A program made the position numbers and the translations under genes. The notes beneath the pieces are model-generated. The model saw only the letters and a program-made list of their open reading frames with translations, did not search any database and was not told where the DNA came from. Shown here in pieces: positions 51,476-59,350 of a stretch of 64,000 nt of DNA (position 1 is its first letter; the number at the start of each line of letters is the position of its first letter). The stretch comes from Pedobacter ginsenosidimutans (GTDB taxonomy: Bacteria > Bacteroidota > Bacteroidia > Sphingobacteriales > Sphingobacteriaceae). The stretch is from NCBI RefSeq assembly GCF_001442625.1, contig NZ_LMZQ01000018.1, positions 1 to 64,000 on the forward strand, read 5' to 3'.

Positions 51476-52519
51476 TTAATTAACTAATTTCTTTTTATCT
51501 TTAATTAGGATATATAAAAATATGGGTGTGCCCATTAAAGCGGTAACCACACCAATTGGCAATTCGATCGGTTGCACAATCAATCTCGAAACCATATCGG
51601 CCAATGTAAGTACCAATGCGCCCATTAATGCCGAAACAGGAAGCACAAAACGATGATCTACTCCGCCCAACAAACGTGTAAGGTGGGGGATGAGTAGGCC
51701 AATAAAACCGATAATGCCCGAAACGGCAACGGAAGCACCAACAGCCATAGTAGCCAATACCACTACCAATATTTTGATACGATTGGGGTTTAGGCCGATC
51801 AGTTCGACCTGATTTTCGCCAATGGCAAATAAATTTAAACCTTTTGCTAAAAATGGTAACCCGATTACAGGGATAATTACGAAAGGAAATAAACAGCTTA
51901 CATTTTGCCAGGTTGCCCCGCCCAGGCTGCCCATCATCCAGAAGGTAATGCTCCTGAGTTTTTGTTCATCGGCCAGATAAGTAACCAATCCGGTTAAAGC
52001 GCCAGCCATTGCATTGATGGCAATACCCGCGAGCAACATGGTCGAAACATTGGCCTGTCCATTGATTTTGGAAAGATTGTACACCAACATAGCAATAATG
52101 CCTGCACCAACAAAAGCGCCAAATGCCAAAAGGTAATACCCCAGTAACTGACTTAAACTAGAGAATAATAGTGTTTCGAAAGCAATAATCAATACCGCCA
52201 TTAACGATGCCCCTGCCGATATACCTACCAAACTGGGTTCGGCCAATGGATTCCTGAATATTCCTTGTATGGCTGCACCAGAAATGCCCAAAGCTGCACC
52301 AACCAGTACACCCATTAAAGTTCTGGGCAATCTGATCATCATAATTACTCCTTCGTTTATACCACGATCGGCGCTGCCAAAAATGGTAAAACCCATCGTT
52401 TGGGTTAACGTATCAATCACTTCTTTTATAGGGATGCGCATGGCACCTAATCCCAACGAAAAACAAATGGAAAGCAATAAACCTACACTCAGGCAGGTAT
52501 AAATAACGGTTCTTTTCAT
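51476..52519 (-). CDS. hmuU: FecCD-family heme ABC transporter permease
   Basis: The 347-residue protein has about ten membrane helices and the FecCD pattern: RLPRTLMGVLVGAALGISGA, QGIFRNPLAEPSLVGISAGA, and the late GFIGLLIPHLTRLLGG. With HmuV it forms the inner-membrane heme importer. Its start shares one base with the stop of the binding-protein gene upstream (overlap at 52519), so translation is coupled. Confidence 0.94.
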   Translation of the reverse strand: MKRTVIYTCLSVGLLLSICFSLGLGAMRIPIKEVIDTLTQTMGFTIFGSADRGINEGVIMMIRLPRTLMGVLVGAALGISGAAIQGIFRNPLAEPSLVGISAGASLMAVLIIAFETLLFSSLSQLLGYYLLAFGAFVGAGIIAMLVYNLSKINGQANVSTMLLAGIAINAMAGALTGLVTYLADEQKLRSITFWMMGSLGGATWQNVSCLFPFVIIPVIGLPFLAKGLNLFAIGENQVELIGLNPNRIKILVVVLATMAVGASVAVSGIIGFIGLLIPHLTRLLGGVDHRFVLPVSALMGALVLTLADMVSRLIVQPIELPIGVVTALMGTPIFLYILIKDKKKLVN

Positions 52520-53361
52520 TATAAAATACGGTTATTCAGTGCTTTAATGGCTTCGGGTAAACGATTACTGAAATTGATAAGCAAAGGCCCGTTCATTTCT
52601 ATAATCCTTTTATTTTTTCCGGCATTGGTATAACTTACACCGGGAAGACCTAAAAAGGCTGCTCTTCCGCCTAAACTGCTTAATCCGAAATCGAACATTA
52701 AAATCACATCAGGATTGCTCTTAATCAGTGCCTCGGTGGTGTAAGGTTTAAAATCGCTAAACTCCTGAATGGCATTTTTGCCTCCTGCCAGCTTAATCAT
52801 CGCATCTATACTACTGCCTTTACCGGCCACATTCATGGTGCCAACGCCCCGTGCATAAATAAATAAAACCTTTGGGCTTTTGCTGCCCTTTTTTAGCTGA
52901 CTTAAAGTGGTATTGATGTTACTTTCTGTTTTTTGTGCCAGTTGTTCTCCGCGTGCCTTATCGCCAATGGCAGCAGCAATATGCCTGATAAATTTTGTTG
53001 CGCCCTGAACAGAAAATTCCTGACGGATGGTAACCACCCGGATACCCAATGATTTAAACTGGTAAAGGTTTTCTTTAGAAAAATCTCCTTCAGGTACCAA
53101 AATAAGATCTGGACGATAAGCGGTAATGCTTTCGATAGAAAAAGAGCGGTTTCTGCTTACTTTAGGTAATCTGTTGATCTCTTCTGGCGATACACTGGTT
53201 ACATCGGTAGCCAGAATATTCTTGCCATAACCCAATGCATTTACGGTTTCACTAATGGCACTGCTTAAAGTAATGATGCGCTTCGCCTGTGCAGCAACAT
53301 ATTGTGTAGCACTGAAAAAAGAAATGATAATCAATACAATATAATACTTTTTAATCCTCAT
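52519..53361 (-). CDS. hmuT: Heme ABC transporter substrate-binding protein
   Basis: The 280-residue protein has a signal peptide (to about YVAAQ) and a periplasmic-binding fold of the FecB/BtuF class with SAISETVNALGYGKNILATD and RPDLILVPEGDF. It would deliver heme to the permease. First gene of the minus-strand operon. Its promoter lies in the 326-base gap 53362-53687 shared with the divergent HmuY genes; besides the direct repeats the gap contains a distant inverted pair TAATCTAAAT (53399-53408) and ATTTAGATTA (53462-53471). Confidence 0.93.
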   Translation of the reverse strand: MRIKKYYIVLIIISFFSATQYVAAQAKRIITLSSAISETVNALGYGKNILATDVTSVSPEEINRLPKVSRNRSFSIESITAYRPDLILVPEGDFSKENLYQFKSLGIRVVTIRQEFSVQGATKFIRHIAAAIGDKARGEQLAQKTESNINTTLSQLKKGSKSPKVLFIYARGVGTMNVAGKGSSIDAMIKLAGGKNAIQEFSDFKPYTTEALIKSNPDVILMFDFGLSSLGGRAAFLGLPGVSYTNAGKNKRIIEMNGPLLINFSNRLPEAIKALNNRIL

Positions 53362-53559
53362 GTAGGCGATGGTTATAGGGACAAAAAAAGTGTTTAATTA
53401 ATCTAAATACAAGTAATTGGACGGGCAAGATATTTACCCTTGGATATAATTTTTAAAACCGATTTAGATTAGTGATTCTGTTATTAATCTGTTTTTCAGT
53501 TGTTTATGATTGTTTTTTGAGCTGATAATCAGCAAGATTTAGTTAAAACGAGCAATAAA

Positions 53560-53622
53560 TAATACGCTTTGAACAAAAGAAAATACGGATTGAACAAATT
53601 AAAATACGGATTGAACAAACCA
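53560..53622. promoter_or_regulatory. Three tandem 21-bp direct repeats, candidate operator
   Basis: Units at 53560-53580, 53581-53601 and 53602-53622 share the consensus AAATACGGATTGAACAAA; units 2 and 3 are nearly identical and unit 1 has a CTT for GAT change. A 21-bp period is two helical turns, the arrangement used by AraC-type regulators. The array lies 65 bases upstream of the first HmuY gene in the divergent heme promoter region. Confidence 0.7.
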
Positions 53623-53687
53623 TTTATGGTGGTTAATATGGATGTTTGCAGTATTCTTATTTAGAATGATTAAAAATAATATTCACA

Positions 53688-54419
53688 ATGAAGTATTTAA
53701 AACATAGTCGACCAATAAAGAGAAAAACAGTTTTAGCTGTTGGTTTTTTGTTATTGGTTCTCTCACTTGGTTCTTGCAAAAAATATGAGCTCGATCCAAA
53801 CGAAGTTTTACAGGATGGTAAGAGTATTGTGGTAACCGATCTGGCTGGCGATACACAGGCCGCCATGGGAAATGGAACACCGGGCAAAGAAGTACGTGCA
53901 TTTTATACTTTTCTTTTTCGCTTTAAAGATCAGAAACAGATCTGGATCCGTAATGCAGCTGATTCTGCACAATGGCTAAAAACAAAAGACTGGGACCTGG
54001 CCTTTACTGGCCCCTACAATAGCGAGGTTTATGTAAATGATAAAGATTATCAGTTTAACCCTGGTTATGGCGGAACGGCTAAAAGTGCGGTTGTAATGCT
54101 TGAGCAAAGTTACGATACGCTTAATCAGGCCCCATCTGATCAGGCCTTTAGTGCGAGCGAAGTAACTAAAATCGGCTGGGCCTCGTCGGCGACCTCAAAC
54201 GGATGGTTTTTCTATAGCCTGAGTTCGCACATTATGCAGGCTATACCCAACCGCACCTACGCCATTAGGTTACCTGATGGTAAATACGCCAAACTACAAT
54301 TGATCAACGCCTATAAAGGCAATCCGCCAAGTGTTACTGATTTAAACTGGCCTGCGCCCTATTATACTTTTAAATATTACGTACAGCAGGATGGCAGCAA
54401 AAATTTACAGACCAAATAA
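53688..54419 (+). CDS. HmuY-like heme-binding lipoprotein 1
   Basis: The 243-residue protein has a lipoprotein signal with lipobox ending LGSC (then KKYE). The body fits the HmuY family: KDWDLAFTGPYNSEVYVND near 105, GGTAKSAVVMLEQSYDTLNQAP, GWFFYSLSSHIMQAIPNRTYAIRL (split) and FKYYVQQDGS at the end. HmuY proteins bind heme at the surface and pass it to a TonB-dependent receptor. First gene of the plus-strand heme operon. Confidence 0.88.
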   Translation: MKYLKHSRPIKRKTVLAVGFLLLVLSLGSCKKYELDPNEVLQDGKSIVVTDLAGDTQAAMGNGTPGKEVRAFYTFLFRFKDQKQIWIRNAADSAQWLKTKDWDLAFTGPYNSEVYVNDKDYQFNPGYGGTAKSAVVMLEQSYDTLNQAPSDQAFSASEVTKIGWASSATSNGWFFYSLSSHIMQAIPNRTYAIRLPDGKYAKLQLINAYKGNPPSVTDLNWPAPYYTFKYYVQQDGSKNLQTK

Positions 54420-54426
54420 TTTAAAG

Positions 54427-55185
54427 ATGAACAATATTACTATAATAAATAAAGCAGTGTTTAAATGGGGTTCAACCTGTTTAGTATTGGGCTTGCTTTT
54501 TACCAGTTGCAAAAAAGACGAAGTGATTTCGCCGGAACCTGAAAAGGAAATACCGACAAAAACAGAAGGTGGCACACCATATTATAAGTTACAGCGTATA
54601 GAAAACCTTGCTGTAGAAACTGATGATGCCAATCCAACCGTACCACCAACAGCTGTGCTGTTCAGCCTGGAAACAAAAGAAATAGTGCCCTTGCTATATG
54701 CCAAAACCAATCGCTGGGATGTTGGTTTTAATGGCCTTTACAATAGTTTTTTAAGTCCTAACAGCGGTCAGTCATCAACAAGTTTAGGATCGGGGAGCAC
54801 AGGTTTAGGTGCTATTACCATTTTGGAAAAACCATTTGACCAGGTGGTCGATGTTCCGGCAGATGCCGCATTAAGCATCAGCAAATTTATTGGAACCGAC
54901 AATGAAGGCGATTTTGGAGAAGGCATTGGTTGGTACCTGTACGATTTTGGGGGCACCAAAAGGGGAGATGGCAGTTATGATAAACAACATGTAGCTTATG
55001 CCATGCCTGAGAAAAGAACCCTTATCATCCGTACGGCCAAAGGCGATTATGCAAAGATTAAAATGATCAGCTGTTATAAAGATGCTTTTACTGCCGACAA
55101 ATGGTTCAGAACCACCCCACACATGTATTTCACCTTTGAATACGTCATTGTTCCAAAAGGAAGTACAAAATTCGAGATTAAATAA
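54427..55185 (+). CDS. HmuY-like heme-binding lipoprotein 2
   Basis: From ATG 54427 the product has 252 residues with lipobox ending FTSC (then KKDE). It shares the HmuY layout with its neighbour (NRWDVGFNGLYNSFLSP, then LGAITILEKPFDQVVDVP and EGIGWYLYDFGG) and lies 7 bases after it. The in-frame ATG at 54391 was rejected because it lies inside the previous gene and ahead of the signal. Two tandem HmuY-like proteins may bind different heme sources. Confidence 0.86.
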   Translation: MNNITIINKAVFKWGSTCLVLGLLFTSCKKDEVISPEPEKEIPTKTEGGTPYYKLQRIENLAVETDDANPTVPPTAVLFSLETKEIVPLLYAKTNRWDVGFNGLYNSFLSPNSGQSSTSLGSGSTGLGAITILEKPFDQVVDVPADAALSISKFIGTDNEGDFGEGIGWYLYDFGGTKRGDGSYDKQHVAYAMPEKRTLIIRTAKGDYAKIKMISCYKDAFTADKWFRTTPHMYFTFEYVIVPKGSTKFEIK

Positions 55186-55215
55186 ACCCACGCATAAATC
55201 AATATCCATATTAAA

Positions 55216-56181
55216 ATGAAGAATAAATTAACGCAGCTGCTTTGTATTATATTAACAGTTGCTACGCTTGCCGCCTGCAAAAAAACAATCGGACTGGACC
55301 CACTTCCGGCAAATAAAATCACCGAATTTAAGGTTGCTGTATCCGACGGAAATATTTTTGGTGCCATTGATGAAACCGATAAAACGATTACGCTATATCT
55401 GCCATATTATTACGAGCTGGATGTAATTGAACCTGTAGTCAAACTTTCGGCAGGCGCTAAGTTGAGTGAAACGCTTGCCCCGGTAGAGGTTTTGGATACC
55501 AAAAAAACTTATACCGTAATTGCTGCCGATCAAAGTACTTCAACCTACAAACTCATCATTAAACTAAATCAAATTTCGCCCCTGGTATTAACCGAGCTAT
55601 CAACAGCTACTACAACATCAACAATGGCAGTTGGTGCTTATGATGTGCGGGTTCAGGGTAATTTTAATGTTTCTGATCTTAAAAAGATAAAGGCCTACCT
55701 GGTAGATAAAGCTGATAAGGAATATGAGTTAACGCCAAGTCTTTCGCTTGGAGCACCAGGTGTATCGGTAGCCATGATAGCTGGTATTAAGACTTATACT
55801 TATGGTTACCTGCAGGTTCCACAAACGTTGGATACCGGCACTTATAAGGTAAGGGTAAAAGTACAGGCCTTAACTGCCGAAACGAAGTATCCGGTAAAGG
55901 TAGTTTATGGCAGGCCGGGGATAAACTACGGTCCGGTGACTGTTAAACAGGGTGAAACCTTTAAAATCAATTCCTCGCAAATTATATTCCACGATTTTAA
56001 GGAATTCTATATTATGGTAAACGGACAAAAAACGCTTTTGCCTATTGTTTCCTATACCCGTACCGAGGCTGTAATCCGCGTGCCTGATACCGTTCCGCCA
56101 GGGGTATATACGCCAACAGCATCTTTTGGTACATGGCCTTTATCAACCCTAAACTGGTCTGTTACCGTAACTGCAAAATAA
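55216..56181 (+). CDS. Surface lipoprotein with DUF5018-like domain, paralogue A
   Basis: The 321-residue protein has lipobox ending LAAC (then KKTI), then a region beginning KITEFKVAVSDGNIFGAIDETDKTITLYLP that resembles DUF5018-type and other beta-sandwich repeats of Bacteroidota lipoproteins, and three further sandwich segments. It is clearly related in layout to the product at 57046 (both with YGRP near residue 230 and IDETDKTITLYLP against IDEKNLTIYWP). Role in heme capture inferred from the operon only. Confidence 0.72.
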   Translation: MKNKLTQLLCIILTVATLAACKKTIGLDPLPANKITEFKVAVSDGNIFGAIDETDKTITLYLPYYYELDVIEPVVKLSAGAKLSETLAPVEVLDTKKTYTVIAADQSTSTYKLIIKLNQISPLVLTELSTATTTSTMAVGAYDVRVQGNFNVSDLKKIKAYLVDKADKEYELTPSLSLGAPGVSVAMIAGIKTYTYGYLQVPQTLDTGTYKVRVKVQALTAETKYPVKVVYGRPGINYGPVTVKQGETFKINSSQIIFHDFKEFYIMVNGQKTLLPIVSYTRTEAVIRVPDTVPPGVYTPTASFGTWPLSTLNWSVTVTAK

Positions 56182-56263
56182 TACTCATTTACTATTCAAT
56201 CATGAAAAACGATTCGGGAAGATTATTCCCATTTATATAACAAAAATCATAAATCTAAAAAAA

Positions 56264-56857
56264 ATGAAAATGAAATTTTTAAAACTTACGTTCGCAATTG
56301 CAACTTTAGCCATATTAGGAACCGCTTGTAAAAAAGAAGCCGTTCAACCAGACAATAAACTTGCCTTACAAAATGCTACTGCAGTTATTGCTGTAGATTC
56401 TACAGAGGCGGGTGTGGTAACCAATTCATCAACTTCACCTACTTCGTGGACTGCGGTTGGTTACGACTTATTGAACAATGTTGTCGCAAGCTCTGGAAAC
56501 CAGGTTAATTTTGACAGCAACTTTAACGGAAACATTACCATTGCAGGAACAAATAGCCTTGGTTATTACGATTCTCCTTCAGTAACGAACGTTACTGGCA
56601 TTACTTTAACCGCTGTTTCTTCGGTTACATTGGGGGCAATTAGCACTTTGGGTAGCAATACCGCAACGGTAGTGGGATGGTATAATTACGACCGCGTTAA
56701 CCGTACCATTACTCCTGTGGCTCAAAGATATGCTGTTGTAGGTAACGGCTCAACAATTGCTGGTTCAACCAGACTTTATGTGGTTCAGCTTGATGGCGTA
56801 ACTACATCTGGTACTTACAATACTACTGTAAACTTCCATATCAAGAGATTAAAATAA
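56264..56857 (+). CDS. Small surface lipoprotein within an inverted-repeat pair
   Basis: The 197-residue protein has a lipobox ending LGTAC (then KKEA) and a serine/threonine/asparagine-rich body of beta character with no charge clusters. A pattern of short repeats (TGITLTAVSSVTLGAISTLG) suggests a beta-solenoid or sandwich. I recognise no family. An in-frame ATG two codons later is an alternative start. It sits between two related lipoprotein genes and is bounded by inverted repeats and a terminator, so it may have been inserted later or be separately expressed. Confidence 0.65.
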   Translation: MKMKFLKLTFAIATLAILGTACKKEAVQPDNKLALQNATAVIAVDSTEAGVVTNSSTSPTSWTAVGYDLLNNVVASSGNQVNFDSNFNGNITIAGTNSLGYYDSPSVTNVTGITLTAVSSVTLGAISTLGSNTATVVGWYNYDRVNRTITPVAQRYAVVGNGSTIAGSTRLYVVQLDGVTTSGTYNTTVNFHIKRLK

Positions 56858-56902
56858 GGATTAGCTCAATCAAGGGAAGTCCTTAATTAAAAAGATTAAA
56901 AA

Positions 56903-56935
56903 AGGGACGAAAACACGACTTATCGTCCCTAAAAA
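56903..56935 (+). terminator. Hairpin after the small lipoprotein gene
   Basis: AGGGACGA (56903-56910) pairs with TCGTCCCT (56923-56930) around a 12-base loop, 46 bases past the stop, with A-rich flanks. It may attenuate read-through into the genes downstream. Confidence 0.5.
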
Positions 56936-57045
56936 TCATAAATAAACCCAAATAAGGGAATAATCCCGAATCGTTTTAAAAATATCAGCCTTGGCTAAGG
57001 CCATATTTGCGGGCTCTAAAAATGCAAATCTAATAATTATTGATT

Positions 57046-58023
57046 ATGAATACAATATATAAACGTTTCTCTACCAGCTCATACTACCTTTTGCTTTTTT
57101 GTTTACTAAGCATATTTAGTGCCTGCAAAAAAGAATATGAAGATTTTCCTTATGCCGACATTGTAAGTTTTACGGTAAAAGATGCTAATGGTGAATCAAT
57201 TAAGGCTGTAATTGATGAAAAGAACCTCACTATATACTGGCCATCAGGGCAGGCTGTGCCAGATAATATTATACCCACCATTGTGGTATCAGAAAGGGCA
57301 AATGTTAGTCCTGCTTCAGGCCAAAGTGTGGCTTTTAAAGAAACAACCAGGTTTGTGGTAACGGCACAGAATGGTACAACCAAAGAGTACCTAATTAAAA
57401 AGGTGATCAATCAACCGTTACTCAAAATAAATATTTCATCGGGGGTTTTGGTTTATAACACTAAAAACTTTGTAAACAGAGGTAGCAATATTAATGTTAC
57501 CGGTGATAATATTATTGCCAATAAGGAACAAACCAAAGCTTTTTTGGTAAATACCGCTAACAATACGGAAAAAGAAGTTGCGATTGCAACAATAACACCA
57601 ATTGCACTTAGCGTAACAGTTGATAATACTGTACCAGATGGTATTTATCAATTGAAGATCGTATCGGGGCAGAGAAGTGTAGTTTTAGAACGTTCATTCG
57701 GTGTCGCTTATGGCCGTCCGACTATTACTCCTGTAGAATTGAGTGCCATAAAACTCACATTAAAACTCGGAGAAGAGTTTGTGCTTACTGGTGCAAGCAG
57801 GATTGAACTGGTCAATAAATTTTCTATCCGCAATGCTGCTAATAAACAAATTTATGACTTGATTATCAAGGAAACCAAAACAGGTCAGTTAACATTAAAA
57901 GTGCCCGATAATTTGCCGATTGGCAGCTATGATCTATATAGCTATAACTATCCTGCCGGAGAATATTATGCCGGCGGCCCGGTTAGCGGTATTTTCGATG
58001 ATGTGATAACAATTGTTAATTAG
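57046..58023 (+). CDS. Surface lipoprotein with DUF5018-like domain, paralogue B
   Basis: The ATG at 57046 (not the ttg six bases earlier) gives a 325-residue protein with lipobox ending FSAC (then KKEY). The domain order follows the product at 55216: an N-terminal sandwich (SFTVKDANGESIKAVIDEKNLT) and later segments with VAYGRPTITP. The two are paralogues on either side of the inverted-repeat gene. It is followed after 8 bases by the S41 peptidase gene. Function in the heme locus inferred from position. Confidence 0.72.
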   Translation: MNTIYKRFSTSSYYLLLFCLLSIFSACKKEYEDFPYADIVSFTVKDANGESIKAVIDEKNLTIYWPSGQAVPDNIIPTIVVSERANVSPASGQSVAFKETTRFVVTAQNGTTKEYLIKKVINQPLLKINISSGVLVYNTKNFVNRGSNINVTGDNIIANKEQTKAFLVNTANNTEKEVAIATITPIALSVTVDNTVPDGIYQLKIVSGQRSVVLERSFGVAYGRPTITPVELSAIKLTLKLGEEFVLTGASRIELVNKFSIRNAANKQIYDLIIKETKTGQLTLKVPDNLPIGSYDLYSYNYPAGEYYAGGPVSGIFDDVITIVN

Positions 58024-58031
58024 GCTGTAAA

Positions 58032-59306
58032 GTGCAATACAACACAAAGATATATACCACGCTTCTTATGCTCATTCTAATGGGAACCTCTGCCTGTAAA
58101 AAGGCACAGGTTTCTGTTGATGATGCGGAAGAAATTGTTTCGCCTACAACAGGTACACGTAGCCAGTTTACGCTCGATTCTATCTTTTTGTACGCCAAAC
58201 AGGTGTATCTATGGAGCGATGCATTGCCAGGTTATGAAACGTTTAACCCACGACAAAAATATGGAGGAATCAGTTCTGATATCATTGCTTTTAAAAAAGA
58301 ATTGTTCGATATTTCGCAGCTTAAAATAAATGTGACTACAGGAAACCCCTACGAATTACCTGTTTACTTCGAAAACCCAAAATACTCATATCTTCAACAA
58401 GGAAGAAGTTTACCAGGTACTAGTGCTGGAGTCGTAAATTCAGGTGCTGCTGTCACCAGTAAAATCATTGCTACAGGAAATACGCCTGTTGCTTACCTGG
58501 CTTTGGCTTCCTTCCCTCTATTAAATAGCAGCAAAGCAACCTTAGATCAAGCCTTTGCAGATCTGGCTACTGCCAATCCAAAAGCTATTGTAATCGACCT
58601 GCGGAGCAATGGTGGTGGTTATCTCGAAACTGCAGAATATGTAGCCAATTTAATTGTTCCTAATGTTTTGAACGGAAAGGTGATGTACAGTGAGGTATTT
58701 AACCCGGCAATGCAAAATGGCACCGTACCGATATTAAAACACCAGCCATATTTAGATGCTAATGGGAAAACTGCCATCTACAATGGACGTAATGCGACCA
58801 TGGCCGATGTAGACTATACTACTGCTGGCAATACCTATACATTCAGCAAAAAAGGGAATTTACAAAGTATCCAGTCAGTTTATGTAATTGTATCAGCAAA
58901 AACAGCCTCGGCCAGCGAAATGCTGATCAGTTGCCTAAAACCTTATTTTGATGTGAAACTGATTGGAGAGAAAACCTATGGCAAACCAGTAGGCTTTTTT
59001 GGGATCAATATCGATCAGTACAGTATTTACCTCAGTAGTTTTCTCATTAAAAATGCCAATGGCTGGTCTGATTATTTTACAGGTATGCAGCCAGATGTAA
59101 TGATAAAAGGAGTAGATAATCCAGTTTTGGGTGATCCAGATGAGCTGTGCTTAAATGCCGCACTTTCGCTGATTAACGGGACTAAAAAACTAACTGCAAG
59201 CAAGCTGGCCACAACAGGTAAAATTGCCAATGTTAAAGCTGATTTTTTGCAGGTAAATAATATAGAAAGTGTAATGCTTGAAAACAGGTTACGATTAAGA
59301 AAATAA
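58032..59306 (+). CDS. S41-family peptidase lipoprotein
   Basis: Starting at GTG 58032 the protein has 424 residues with lipobox ending TSAC (then KKAQ). It is an S41 (C-terminal-processing-type) peptidase: AIVIDLRSNGGGYLETAEYV near 190 is typical, SASEMLISCLKPYF near 295 holds the likely nucleophile Ser and KTYGKPVGFF the catalytic-type Lys. A peptidase in a heme locus could release heme from hemoproteins; this is inference. An internal ATG at 58068 would leave too short a signal, so GTG was kept. Confidence 0.87.
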   Translation: MQYNTKIYTTLLMLILMGTSACKKAQVSVDDAEEIVSPTTGTRSQFTLDSIFLYAKQVYLWSDALPGYETFNPRQKYGGISSDIIAFKKELFDISQLKINVTTGNPYELPVYFENPKYSYLQQGRSLPGTSAGVVNSGAAVTSKIIATGNTPVAYLALASFPLLNSSKATLDQAFADLATANPKAIVIDLRSNGGGYLETAEYVANLIVPNVLNGKVMYSEVFNPAMQNGTVPILKHQPYLDANGKTAIYNGRNATMADVDYTTAGNTYTFSKKGNLQSIQSVYVIVSAKTASASEMLISCLKPYFDVKLIGEKTYGKPVGFFGINIDQYSIYLSSFLIKNANGWSDYFTGMQPDVMIKGVDNPVLGDPDELCLNAALSLINGTKKLTASKLATTGKIANVKADFLQVNNIESVMLENRLRLRK

Positions 59307-59350
59307 AAAGGCAGCAATATAACCTGGTACTACAACAATAAAAATAAAAC

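Larger units (their letters stand above)
56206..56977. repeat. Inverted repeat pair flanking the small lipoprotein gene
   Basis: AAAACGATTCGGGA plus ATTATTCCC (56206-56230) recurs inverted at 56955-56977 (reads AAAACGATTCGGGATTATTCCC on the minus strand; a 2-base gap separates the parts on the left arm). The arms enclose the 594-base gene at 56264-56857. Confidence 0.7.
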
